From contig DLHV01000218.1 in assembly GCA_002483395.1 (NCBI GenBank), forward strand, positions 2,226-9,796: DNA of 7,571 nucleotides, written 5' to 3'. The DNA comes from Chloracidobacterium sp. UBA7659 (lineage in GTDB: Bacteria; Acidobacteriota; Blastocatellia; Pyrinomonadales; Pyrinomonadaceae). This document shows, piece after piece, positions 1 through 5,733 of the stretch. Every line of letters starts with the position of its first letter. Within the stretch, counting starts at the first letter, position 1. The notes below the pieces were generated by a model. It saw only the letters and a program-made list of their open reading frames with translations, was not told the origin of the DNA and did not search any database. The position numbers and the translations under genes are program-made.

Positions 1-1785
1 GAAGGCGATGGCTTCTATCTGGTAATGGAATTGATTCGGGGCAAGGATCTGTCGGAACTACTGAAGGAGCGAAATACTCCTTTTGAGACGGAGCAAGTCC
101 TTGAGTGGGCGGACCAGATTCTCGACGCTCTCGAAGATTTGCACTCGCAAGACATCGTTCATCGCGATATTAAACCTTCAAATTTAAAGTTAACGCCACG
201 CGGCCGTATTAAACTGCTCGATTTCGGCATAGCCAAAGGTGCTGCGGGTGATATGACGGCGTTGCAAAGCACGGTCGGAAGCATGGCGGCGGCAACTTTG
301 CAATATGCCCCGCTCGAACAGGTTTTGCGAGCCGATACAAATTGGCTTCAGATGCTGTGCGTCAACTTCTCCGACAAAACTTTGAGCATTCTCGATCGCG
401 GCACAGACGCTCGAAGCGATTTGTACGCTCTCGGAGCAACGCTTTACCATCTTCTAACAAACACTCTACCTGTGAATGCTCCGACTCGCGCTTTGTCAAT
501 TTGGAGTGGTCTGTCCGACAAACTGCGTCGCGCTCATGAGATCAATCCCCAAGTGTCGCAAGCCGTTTCGGTAGTCTTGCAAAGTGCGTTGGAACTTGAA
601 CAGGACGACCGTCTGGCTTTGGCGACTGAATTTCGACGACTGTTAAACCAAACAGGAATCGAAAATGAATTGGAAACAGTCGTCGCGGACAAAAACAAGG
701 TGTTTCCCTTGTTCAGTCCGGTGGAATTTGAAGGCGAAGACACGCTTGTTCCAGAAAAAGAAAAAATAATAAAAGAACTTGAACAGCAACGTCTGTTTGC
801 CGAAGAAGGAAAACGAGCGGAACGCATTCAACATGAAAGAGAAGAAAATCTCCGCAAGCAAAAAGAGGCAGAAGACGCATTTCAAAGACAACGAAAAGAA
901 GAAGAAAGATTAAAACGGGCCGAAGCACAAGGGCTTCAAGCAAGTAAAAATCCGCGAAACTATCTGCTTGGAATGGGTTGCGGAATAATCGCAATGATTT
1001 CGTTTATGATTTGGATGAATCAAGGTTCATCTGTTTTGGTTTCAAACTCTACAAACGTGGTTTCAAACAAATCCAATTCTACAAACAAAGCGGCAAATAC
1101 GGCGAATTCATCATCGGGCATAACCCTCAAAAACTCAATTGGTATGGAACTTGTGAATATTCCGGCGGGGACGTTTATGATGGGTGACTCCCGTGAAAGA
1201 ACCGTTCACAAGGTTACGATCAGCAAGCCGTTTCTGATGGGCAAATACGAGGTAACACAGGAACAATGGCAATCGGTGATGGGAAGCAATCCGAGTTATT
1301 TCACGGACTGCCCGAAATCGAAATGTCCCGTTGAGATGGTTTCGTGGGACGATGCACAGAGCTTTATCAGTCGGTTGAACGCAAAGAACGACGGCTATCA
1401 ATATCGCCTTCCGACCGAGGCCGAGTGGGAATATGCCTGCCGGGCGGGAACAACCGGTGACCATTACGACTACCTCGATTTGATCGCCTGGTATGATAAG
1501 AACTCTGGGAACAAAACACATCCGGCCGGGGGAAAGAAAGCCAACGCGTTCGGGTTATATGATATGAGCGGAAATGTTTGGGAATGGTGTCAGGATTGGT
1601 ATGGAGACTATTCGAGTGGAGAAGTGACCGACCCGACCGGGGCCGGAAGTGGTCAGTACCGGGTCTTGCGGGGCGGTTCCTGGCTCGACTTCGCGAACTA
1701 CTCCCGGTCCGCGCTCCGCTACAGGGTCGATCCGTCATACCGTATCGGCAGCTTCGGCTTTCGGGTCGCGGCCACCCCCAGATAG
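1..1785 (+). CDS. Membrane Ser/Thr protein kinase with C-terminal FGE-like (C-lectin fold) domain, 5' partial
   Basis: The frame is open from base 1, so the kinase N-lobe lies outside the window. Counting residues from the ATG at 25, the catalytic loop HRDIKPSN is at 46-53 (bases 160-183), DFG at 66-68, and the APE-equivalent is APLEQ at 95-99. An insert of about 25 residues (100-124) precedes GTDARSDLYALG. A charged, probably coiled-coil segment rich in E/K/R spans about 242-304. One membrane segment follows (about 313-331), then an S/N/T-rich linker (335-364) and an FGE-sulfatase domain (373-583) with YRLPTEAEWEYACRAG, GLYDMSGNVWEWCQDWYG and RVLRGGSW. The implied topology is cytoplasmic kinase, one membrane pass and external C-lectin domain. 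Family knowledge: true formylglycine-generating enzymes carry two active-site Cys shortly after RGGSW. Here that stretch has none, so I infer a ligand-binding or sensory domain rather than sulfatase activation. The end of the domain looks like a variable region. Substrate and ligand are unknown. Confidence 0.93.
   Translation, partial: EGDGFYLVMELIRGKDLSELLKERNTPFETEQVLEWADQILDALEDLHSQDIVHRDIKPSNLKLTPRGRIKLLDFGIAKGAAGDMTALQSTVGSMAAATLQYAPLEQVLRADTNWLQMLCVNFSDKTLSILDRGTDARSDLYALGATLYHLLTNTLPVNAPTRALSIWSGLSDKLRRAHEINPQVSQAVSVVLQSALELEQDDRLALATEFRRLLNQTGIENELETVVADKNKVFPLFSPVEFEGEDTLVPEKEKIIKELEQQRLFAEEGKRAERIQHEREENLRKQKEAEDAFQRQRKEEERLKRAEAQGLQASKNPRNYLLGMGCGIIAMISFMIWMNQGSSVLVSNSTNVVSNKSNSTNKAANTANSSSGITLKNSIGMELVNIPAGTFMMGDSRERTVHKVTISKPFLMGKYEVTQEQWQSVMGSNPSYFTDCPKSKCPVEMVSWDDAQSFISRLNAKNDGYQYRLPTEAEWEYACRAGTTGDHYDYLDLIAWYDKNSGNKTHPAGGKKANAFGLYDMSGNVWEWCQDWYGDYSSGEVTDPTGAGSGQYRVLRGGSWLDFANYSRSALRYRVDPSYRIGSFGFRVAATPR
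1657..1785 (+). other. Putative diversity-generating-retroelement variable region (VR) at the 3' end of the kinase-FGE gene
   Basis: In the 28 codons from 1681 to 1764, the positions that are commonly Asn in FGE-type DGR targets read ctc, gac, ttc, aac, tac, ctc, tac, gtc, tac, atc and ttc. Every one ends in C and every one can be reached from an AAC codon by changing only adenines. The framework codons between them (tgg, gcg, cgg, cgc, ccg, cgt, cgg) have few or no A. This fits A-to-N mutagenic retrohoming into a C-lectin fold gene, whose VR normally lies at the extreme 3' end and ends in GC-rich sequence, as here (1762-1779). A small hairpin, GGGT (1763-1766) with ACCC (1774-1777), lies at the VR end. 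No reverse transcriptase, accessory protein or template repeat is in the window, so the assignment is inference. The alternative is ordinary C-ending codon choice in a GC-rich stretch. Confidence 0.5.
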
Positions 1786-1980
1786 CTCTCGTTTTTGACG
1801 TTACGCCCTTACTTCGTGCGGGCTTCTGCATTGAGGAGATCGGCAAGGAAGATCAGCCGTATTTGGGTTATGCGCCGCGTGCTGAATCCGCTTTCACCGG
1901 TCGAGCAGATGGAAGTCGTTCTCGGACGCTTGTCCAAGACAAAGACGAACGCGGAATTCCTGGCGTTGATGCAAACCTAG
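1786..1980 (+). pseudogene. rho: Decayed 3' fragment of transcription termination factor rho
   Basis: From about 1858 to the TAG at 1978-1980 the frame encodes RIWVMRRVLNPLSPVEQMEV, then VLGRLSKTKTNAEFLALMQT. This matches the C-terminus of Rho (compare E. coli Rho: MWILRKI, then DAMEFLINKL, then KTNDDFFEMM). In another frame just upstream, about 1819-1851, GFCIEEIGKEDQ resembles the preceding Rho segment (GTR-EE...), so a frameshift lies near 1850. The remaining Rho (RNA-binding domain, Walker motifs) is absent: the homology starts right after the stop codon of the kinase-FGE gene. The fragment has no start codon of its own with a ribosome site and is probably not expressed as protein. It is a remnant left by an insertion, deletion or recombination at the 3' end of rho. 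The identification rests on recognition by eye of about 40 residues. Confidence 0.65.
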
Positions 1981-2151
1981 AAAGTGAAAGAGGCAAGCTT
2001 AGATAATTTGAGTATTATCGGGGGCGACCGAGTAAGTTATATGTGTTGTTCGATTTCTCCCGATATTCAAGTTCTATTTTCGGATACGATTAACAATTTA
2101 AACCGCTAACAGAATACTCTAAATTAACAAAGGCGAACGGTGCAGAAAAAA
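1981..2151. other. Intergenic stretch between converging genes, nothing recognised
   Basis: AT-rich sequence between the rho remnant (+) and the lipoprotein gene (-). I see no gene, tRNA or convincing terminator. A 7-nt inverted repeat (2016-2022 with 2059-2065) has a 36-nt loop and no T-run on either side. A run of six A at 2145-2150 reads as T's on the minus strand, just after the lipoprotein stop. It could contribute to termination, but no strong stem precedes it. Confidence 0.5.
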
Positions 2152-2592
2152 CTAACGCTTCTTGTATTTGACCGTTACCCCGCTAATGGTTCGGGTTGGA
2201 AAATCGTCCGCAGAATAATCACCAGTTACTGACAACTCATTTTCGTTTACCCATTCTAAGGTTAGTTTTTTATTGGAACTTATTGCGTTTCCTTTCGCAG
2301 TAACTGTTGGAGGCTTTTCATCAATGGGTAAAATAGAAACACCTTCAACACCGTCACCAGTGGCAGTTCCGGGACAGTTTCCTGAATTCATCTCGTCAAA
2401 CTCAATGCTGAATACAATTGCCTTCAACTTTCCGTTTGGCGAAGGTGTTTCGCTCAACACCTTGTTTTCCCAACGGCAGTCAGTATTATTTAATAAAAAA
2501 CAAGCTTGGCTATTTATGATTATCAAGATTAGCGAGATAATAATAAAAAGACCGCGAATATTTAAAGAAATGACCTTTTCACTTTGCTTCAT
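2152..2592 (-). CDS. Small predicted lipoprotein of unknown function
   Basis: The product is 146 aa from the ATG at 2592. I prefer this start because GGAGA lies four bases upstream of it; a TTG start at 2619 would add nine residues but lacks such a site. The N-terminus has basic/polar residues, a hydrophobic stretch (RGLFIIISLILIIINSQAC) and then Cys in a lipobox-like context (SQAC), so export and lipidation are likely. The mature part begins near CFLLNNTDCRWENKV and contains SPNGKLKAIVFSIEFDE and TLEWVNENELSVTGDY. I do not recognise the family with confidence. The pattern 'SP-NGK-KA-VF ... SIL ... W--ENEL-V-Y' is reminiscent of small lipoproteins of the DUF5412 type, which is a weak guess. 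The IS element ends only 31 bases upstream of the start codon, so the gene has probably lost its native promoter or now depends on the IS or on read-through. Confidence 0.75.
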   Translation of the reverse strand: MKQSEKVISLNIRGLFIIISLILIIINSQACFLLNNTDCRWENKVLSETPSPNGKLKAIVFSIEFDEMNSGNCPGTATGDGVEGVSILPIDEKPPTVTAKGNAISSNKKLTLEWVNENELSVTGDYSADDFPTRTISGVTVKYKKR

Positions 2593-2596
2593 ACGT

Positions 2597-2601
2597 TCTC
2601 C
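2597..2601 (-). promoter_or_regulatory. Shine-Dalgarno site of the lipoprotein gene
   Basis: Read on the minus strand, GGAGA is followed by ACGT and then ATG (2592-2590). It decides the start at 2592 over the upstream TTG at 2619. It is among the clearest ribosome sites in the window. Confidence 0.7.
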
Positions 2602-2623
2602 AATAAGATTTACTTGCAATGCT

Positions 2624-2636
2624 GTCCTAAATGTTT
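2624..2636 (+). repeat. IS terminal inverted repeat, end distal to transposase start
   Basis: GTCCTAAATGTTT pairs with the complement of the other end (GTCCTAAACGATT), with two mismatches in 13. It is a short, imperfect repeat detected by eye. Confidence 0.55.
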
Positions 2637-2693
2637 CATTTGAGGTTCAGGATAGCTTATTTTATTGGATAAATCGAAGATAATTTGCGATTT

Positions 2694-3864
2694 TCAGAAA
2701 AGAACCCCCTGTAAGTAATTTTCTGGTGGTTCTTTGGGTTCTTGAAAGGGTTTATCGAGCCATTGCTGTAAGGCTATTTTTACAAAAAGATTGAGCCTGA
2801 TAAAGGCTACGAGATTGGACAGATGCCAGCCGAATTTAGCCATTGCTTTTAGTGCTTTTAGGATGAGGATGGTGATCAGGGCCGTCCAGATTTGGATCAT
2901 TACAGCATTTTCAGTTGTGCCGATAAACGATTTAATATGTAGCAGCTGCTTGATTTCCCTGAAGAAAATCTCCACCTGCCAGCGGCTTTTATACAGTTCT
3001 CCGACGGTTTTTGCCGTCCAGGACTTTTGATTCGTAATCAACTCGATTGACTGCTCATTTACCTCATCCCAAACAACGACCCTTCGTAATCTTTTAGGAT
3101 ACCTTTGTTTTGATCCTGTGTTTTTGAATTCAATAATTTCGTCCTTCAGGATATGCGGATGTCTATTTTCGGGCAGAATATTTTCTTTAATTACGATGTA
3201 TTGGAGATTTTCCTTGTGCCTGATTACAAAATAAACGCCCTTGCTGTCCCAAATGTTTAGTAAAGAAAAATCGTTGTAATAACGGTCGGCAACAATCACG
3301 CTTCCTTTTATTAGAGGAAGGTCGTAAGCCCCTTTAATTATCTGCTGTTTTGCCGTCTGTTATGTTTACATAGGCGGGCATATTGCCGTCATTATCAAGC
3401 AATGTGTGCAGCTTTACGGCACCCTTCGAGGTCTTGTATTTTGCCCAATCAAACAAGCTCAAACACAAACTAACGGTCGTCGAATCCATGAGAAATATCT
3501 TTGACTTTATTTTGAACTTTACCTGCTTGAACGCCGCCTGCTGTCCTAAACTTTTGAGCAAATGATAATAGTAATCACGAAAGAGTTTCCAATCGCGGTG
3601 CTTGTTCTGATAGCTGATCGTGGACTTTGAAGGAGCTTTGTTAATCCCGAGATGGTTTAGATTGCCTGTCGCCGAACGAAGTCCGTTGCTTATGCCCCTC
3701 ACTGACTGGCTTTTTGCAAACTGACAAAACAGCATCGATACCAGATGCGTCCAACTGTTGTACCCTTTTTGATGCTTGTCCGTTTGCCCCTCTTTTACAA
3801 GTTTTCCAAATTTTATTCGGTCTAACTTCGAGATAATCTGCGAAAATAATGTTAAATTTGTCAT
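2694..3864 (-). pseudogene. IS4-family DDE transposase broken by one +1 frameshift
   Basis: The chosen start is the ATG at 3864 (MTNLTLFSQ); a GTG at 3888 would add eight residues. The first frame runs to a TAA at 3334-3336. Skipping base 3336 joins GKTADN to KGAYDLPLIKGSVIVADRYY and gives about 389 aa, the usual IS4 size. The N-terminal part looks like the DUF4372 domain found on these transposases. The catalytic residues survive on both sides of the shift: first Asp in FLMDSTTVSL (codon 3484-3486), second Asp in VIVADRYYND (codon 3285-3287), and Glu in the IS4 signature Y-x2-R-x3-E-x6-K, seen as YKSRWQVEIFFREIK (Glu codon 2970-2972). The break is therefore recent or a sequence error. Programmed frameshifting is not usual in this family. 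Confidence 0.85.
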
Positions 3865-3951
3865 AAGAGAAAGTTTTTTGTGATACACCTCAAAGATAGC
3901 CTGTTTAACAACAACTAGCCTTGAGAGACTTAATTCTTTCTCTTTTCTTTT

Positions 3952-4146
3952 TTAATCGTTTAGGACGCTATTGGTAACAAAATATTTTTTGGGATATAGA
4001 TAATCTTCGCCGTCATCATCGACAATGCGAATATGATCAGAGCGCTCAGCTTTTTCGTCAGGCAAAACCTGATAAATCCTTCGAGGTGTAAGAAGCATTT
4101 CTTTATCTGCAAAGATACAAATTGCAAATTTATTTTCCGCCGCCAT
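3952..4146 (-). pseudogene. Small conserved hypothetical protein, C-terminus replaced by the IS end
   Basis: This is a 64-aa frame starting at the ATG at 4146, eight bases after the stop of the preceding small gene. It contains KFAICIF, then RRIYQVLPDEKAERSDHIRI and DDDGEDYLYPKKYFV. I recognise the pattern 'FA-CI ... K-Y-VLPD--A---- -IRV-DE-GEDYLYP--YF', which is widespread as an uncharacterised small protein. From memory the family continues beyond 'YF' with a hydrophobic tail of ten or more residues. Here the frame goes TNSVLND and stops, and the last four codons plus stop lie in the IS inverted repeat. Removing the IS at the GCT repeat would give an open frame for about 16 further residues, ending just inside the lipoprotein gene. 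No Shine-Dalgarno is visible, so translation may be coupled to the upstream gene. Function is unknown. Confidence 0.6.
3954..3966 (-). repeat. IS terminal inverted repeat, end next to transposase start
   Basis: Read on the minus strand this is GTCCTAAACGATT, matching the other end at 11 of 13 positions. It also supplies the stop codon (3952-3954) that now ends the truncated small gene. Confidence 0.55.
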
Positions 4147-4154
4147 AAAACTAT

Positions 4155-4386
4155 TTAATCAAGATATTGCTTGATACGCAAGAATTTCCCCCCGATTCCA
4201 TGAGCTTCAAACCAATGAATTTCTGCGAGCCGAACATCTCCGTTGCTCAATCTGGCAGTTGCTGTTCCTTTTAATACGCCAGCGACATCTTCCAAACTTG
4301 CGTTGCAAAAAAGGCAAAATACGAATCTTGCTGCCGATGGCGATGGCTTCAATTTCATTGATTTTGACAATAATTTCAAAATCCAT
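4155..4386 (-). pseudogene. Small conserved hypothetical protein with a frameshift
   Basis: The start is the ATG at 4386, seven bases after the pdhC stop. The first frame reads MDFEIIVKINEIEAIAIGSK, then IRILPFLQRKFGRCRWR. At about base 4275 the homology moves to the next frame, which reads LKGTATARLSNGDVRLAEIH, then WFEAHGIGGKFLRIKQYLD and stop. Joined, these give about 77 aa matching a small family I recall with 'IR-L--L---YGKGRWRK-KG-A-VRL--G----AE-HWYEAHGIGRKE-KIKRYL'. One residue is missing at the joint (RWR-LKG instead of RWRK-KG), so a 2-base deletion is more likely than an insertion. It sits directly between pdhC and the truncated small gene. Partnership of these two small families is inference. 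Function is unknown. Confidence 0.65.
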
Positions 4387-4393
4387 TGAAGAT

Positions 4394-5728
4394 TTACAAG
4401 AACATCATCACCGGATTTTCGAGCAATTGCTTGAACGTCTGCAGGAATTTTGCCCCCGTCGCTCCGTCAACTACCCGGTGATCGCAGGACATGGTGACGT
4501 TCATGATGCTGCGGACTGTGACCTGGCCGTCGCGGACGACCGGTGTCGCGTTCGCACCGCCGATGGCGATTATCGCCGCCTCGGGTGGATTTATGATCGC
4601 GGTGAATTCCTTGATGCCCATCATGCCGAGATTGCTGATAGAGAACGTCGCACCCGTATATTCCTCGAGCTGAAGTTTCTTGGCCTTCGCCTTTGCGGCA
4701 AGGTCCTTGATCTCCGCCGAGATCTCGCCAAAGCCTTTTAGATTTGCACCGCGGACTACCGGCGTTATAAGGCCTTCATCAATTGCCACGGCCACGCCAA
4801 CATCTGCTTGTTCATAAAAGCGGATGGTTTTGTCCTGGTACGAGGCGTTGACGAACGGATGCTTCATCAGAGACATCGCCGCGACCTTGACGATAATGTC
4901 GTTGAGGCTGATCTTCGAGTCGTCATCGAGATTGGCGTTTATCTGCTTGCGCATCGCGATGACATTGTCCATCTCGATCTCGACAGTCAGGTAAAATGTC
5001 GGGATCGGGCCGATCGATTCGGCCAGGCGGCTGGCGATGACCTGCCGTATTTTGGATGTGTTCTCATCGCGGAACGGCGATGCACCGACGATAGTGGATG
5101 GCGTAAACACCTTTGTCGGCTGGGACCTGGGACCTGAGACTCCCGACTCCATGGCTGCCTCAATATCGCGTTTGATAATGCGTCCGTTCGGGCCCGAGCC
5201 GGTAACAGATTTAAGATCGATCCCATTGTCTGCCGCCATCCGGGCGGCTATCGGCGAGACGATAAGCCGGCCGTTTGCCGCCAGGTCAGAACCGCCTGCG
5301 TGAGCGGGCGGCGTGGTTTTTTCCATTGTCGGCGCACCATTAACCTGCAGACCCATATCACTTGACGCCGGCGTTTCTGCCTCTTCCGCGGTCGGCGCTT
5401 CACCACCCGCTGACGCAGGCGGTTCTGACTGTTTCGCGGCGGTGCCGCCGTTCGTCGAAACTTCCTTCAACAGCGCCGAAATGTCTTCGCCTGCTTTGCC
5501 GATAATCGCGATGGCTTCGCCGAGGGCGGCGGTTTCGCCCGCGCCCTTCAATATCTTCAGAAGCGTACCGTCCGAAAGCGCGGTCATTTCCATAGTCGCC
5601 TTGTCGGTGTCGACCTCGGCAAGCGTCTCGTTCGCATCGAACGCGTCACCCTCGTTTTTCACCCACCGCGCGATCTGACCTTCTTCCATCGTCGGTGAAA
5701 GCTTCGGCATTAAGAATTTTTCGGCCAT
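4394..5728 (-). CDS. pdhC: Pyruvate dehydrogenase E2, dihydrolipoyllysine acetyltransferase
   Basis: This 444-aa protein transfers the acetyl group from lipoamide to CoA in the cytoplasmic PDH complex. Domains in order: one lipoyl domain (1-80) with the lipoyl-lysine at 43 in VDTDKATMEM; an Ala/Pro/Glu linker (about 90-155); a peripheral subunit-binding domain (about 157-193, SPIAARMAADNGIDL ... GSGPNGRIIKRDIEAAM); a second linker (194-215); and the catalytic domain (about 218-444) with the active-site motif DHRVVDG (His417, Asp421) and the usual C-terminus ENPVMMFL. It could in principle be E2 of another 2-oxo acid complex, but the order after an E1 beta gene and the motifs favour pyruvate. 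The ATG at 5728 is five bases after the GIY-YIG gene stop, with no clear Shine-Dalgarno, so coupled translation is likely. Both linkers carry repeat DNA: an inverted REP-like pair encodes SEPPASAGGE and TTPPAHAGGSDL, and a tandem patch encodes SGVSGPRSQ. Confidence 0.95.
   Translation of the reverse strand: MAEKFLMPKLSPTMEEGQIARWVKNEGDAFDANETLAEVDTDKATMEMTALSDGTLLKILKGAGETAALGEAIAIIGKAGEDISALLKEVSTNGGTAAKQSEPPASAGGEAPTAEEAETPASSDMGLQVNGAPTMEKTTPPAHAGGSDLAANGRLIVSPIAARMAADNGIDLKSVTGSGPNGRIIKRDIEAAMESGVSGPRSQPTKVFTPSTIVGASPFRDENTSKIRQVIASRLAESIGPIPTFYLTVEIEMDNVIAMRKQINANLDDDSKISLNDIIVKVAAMSLMKHPFVNASYQDKTIRFYEQADVGVAVAIDEGLITPVVRGANLKGFGEISAEIKDLAAKAKAKKLQLEEYTGATFSISNLGMMGIKEFTAIINPPEAAIIAIGGANATPVVRDGQVTVRSIMNVTMSCDHRVVDGATGAKFLQTFKQLLENPVMMFL
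5122..5150. repeat. Short tandem-repeat patch in the second linker of pdhC
   Basis: On the plus strand GGGACCT occurs twice in tandem (GGGACCTGGGACCTG, 5122-5136), followed by a near-tandem GACTCCCGACTCC (5138-5150). It encodes part of SGVSGPRSQ between the subunit-binding and catalytic domains, a place where length change is tolerated. It may be replication slippage or insertion of a genome-wide low-complexity repeat. Confidence 0.55.
5285..5311 (+). repeat. REP-like palindromic element inside pdhC, copy A
   Basis: CCGCCTGC (5292-5299), loop GTGA, GCGGGCGG (5304-5311) form an 8-bp hairpin with one T:G wobble and a GNRA-type loop, preceded by GTCAGAA (5285-5291). The same 27 bases recur inverted at 5403-5429 with 25 of 27 identical. 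It translates, on the minus strand, as part of TTPPAHAGGSDL in the Ala/Pro linker. Confidence 0.75.
5403..5429 (-). repeat. REP-like palindromic element inside pdhC, copy B (inverted)
   Basis: Read on the minus strand it starts GTCAGAA, then CCGCCTGC, loop GTCA, GCGGGTGG. It differs from copy A at two positions, one in the loop and one that changes a stem pair to a G:T wobble. The 91-base spacing allows the two copies to pair over 27 bases in the pdhC mRNA. It encodes SEPPASAGGE. Confidence 0.75.
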
Positions 5729-5733
5729 ATAAA

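Larger units (their letters stand above)
2624..3966 (-). mobile_element. IS4-family insertion sequence, ~1343 bp, transposase frameshifted
   Basis: The boundaries come from an imperfect terminal inverted repeat: GTCCTAAA at 2624-2631 and its complement TTTAGGAC at 3959-3966, continuing with partial matches (about 11 of 13). A possible 3-bp flanking repeat, GCT (2621-2623 and 3967-3969), is shorter than the direct repeats usual for IS4 elements, so the target duplication is uncertain. The element is clearly poorer in GC than the flanking pdh genes, and its protein resembles transposases I associate with Bacteroidota, which suggests transfer from outside. The right end falls inside the coding sequence of the small gene at 3952-4146 and replaces its C-terminus, giving independent support for that boundary. 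The transposase needs one frame correction, so the copy is probably inactive unless supplied in trans. Confidence 0.75.

Noticed and set aside
1367..1846. 159-aa open frame on the minus strand opposite the FGE domain
   Set aside because: Arg/Ser/Pro-rich shadow of the FGE coding sequence with no recognisable motif.
1578..2006. Long open frame on the plus strand overlapping the FGE end and the rho tail
   Set aside because: It is a shadow frame of the FGE gene in its first part. Only a short segment (about 1819-1851) carries Rho-like residues, which is better explained as a frameshifted rho remnant.
2016..2065. Inverted repeat TATCGGG / CCCGATA as a terminator
   Set aside because: Only 7 bp with a 36-base loop and no following T-run; expected by chance.
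3325..3345. Programmed +1 frameshift in the transposase at AAT-TAA
   Set aside because: IS4-family transposases are normally single-frame and there is no stimulatory structure visible. A point indel is simpler.
2651..3912. GATAGC(C/T)T(G/A)TTT near both ends of the IS as terminal repeats
   Set aside because: The two copies are in direct, not inverted, orientation and lie inside the better-supported GTCCTAAA ends.
4259..4741. 160-aa open frame on the plus strand opposite pdhC
   Set aside because: Antisense to the conserved catalytic domain of pdhC. Its composition is that of a GC-rich shadow frame, and no family pattern or ribosome site is visible.
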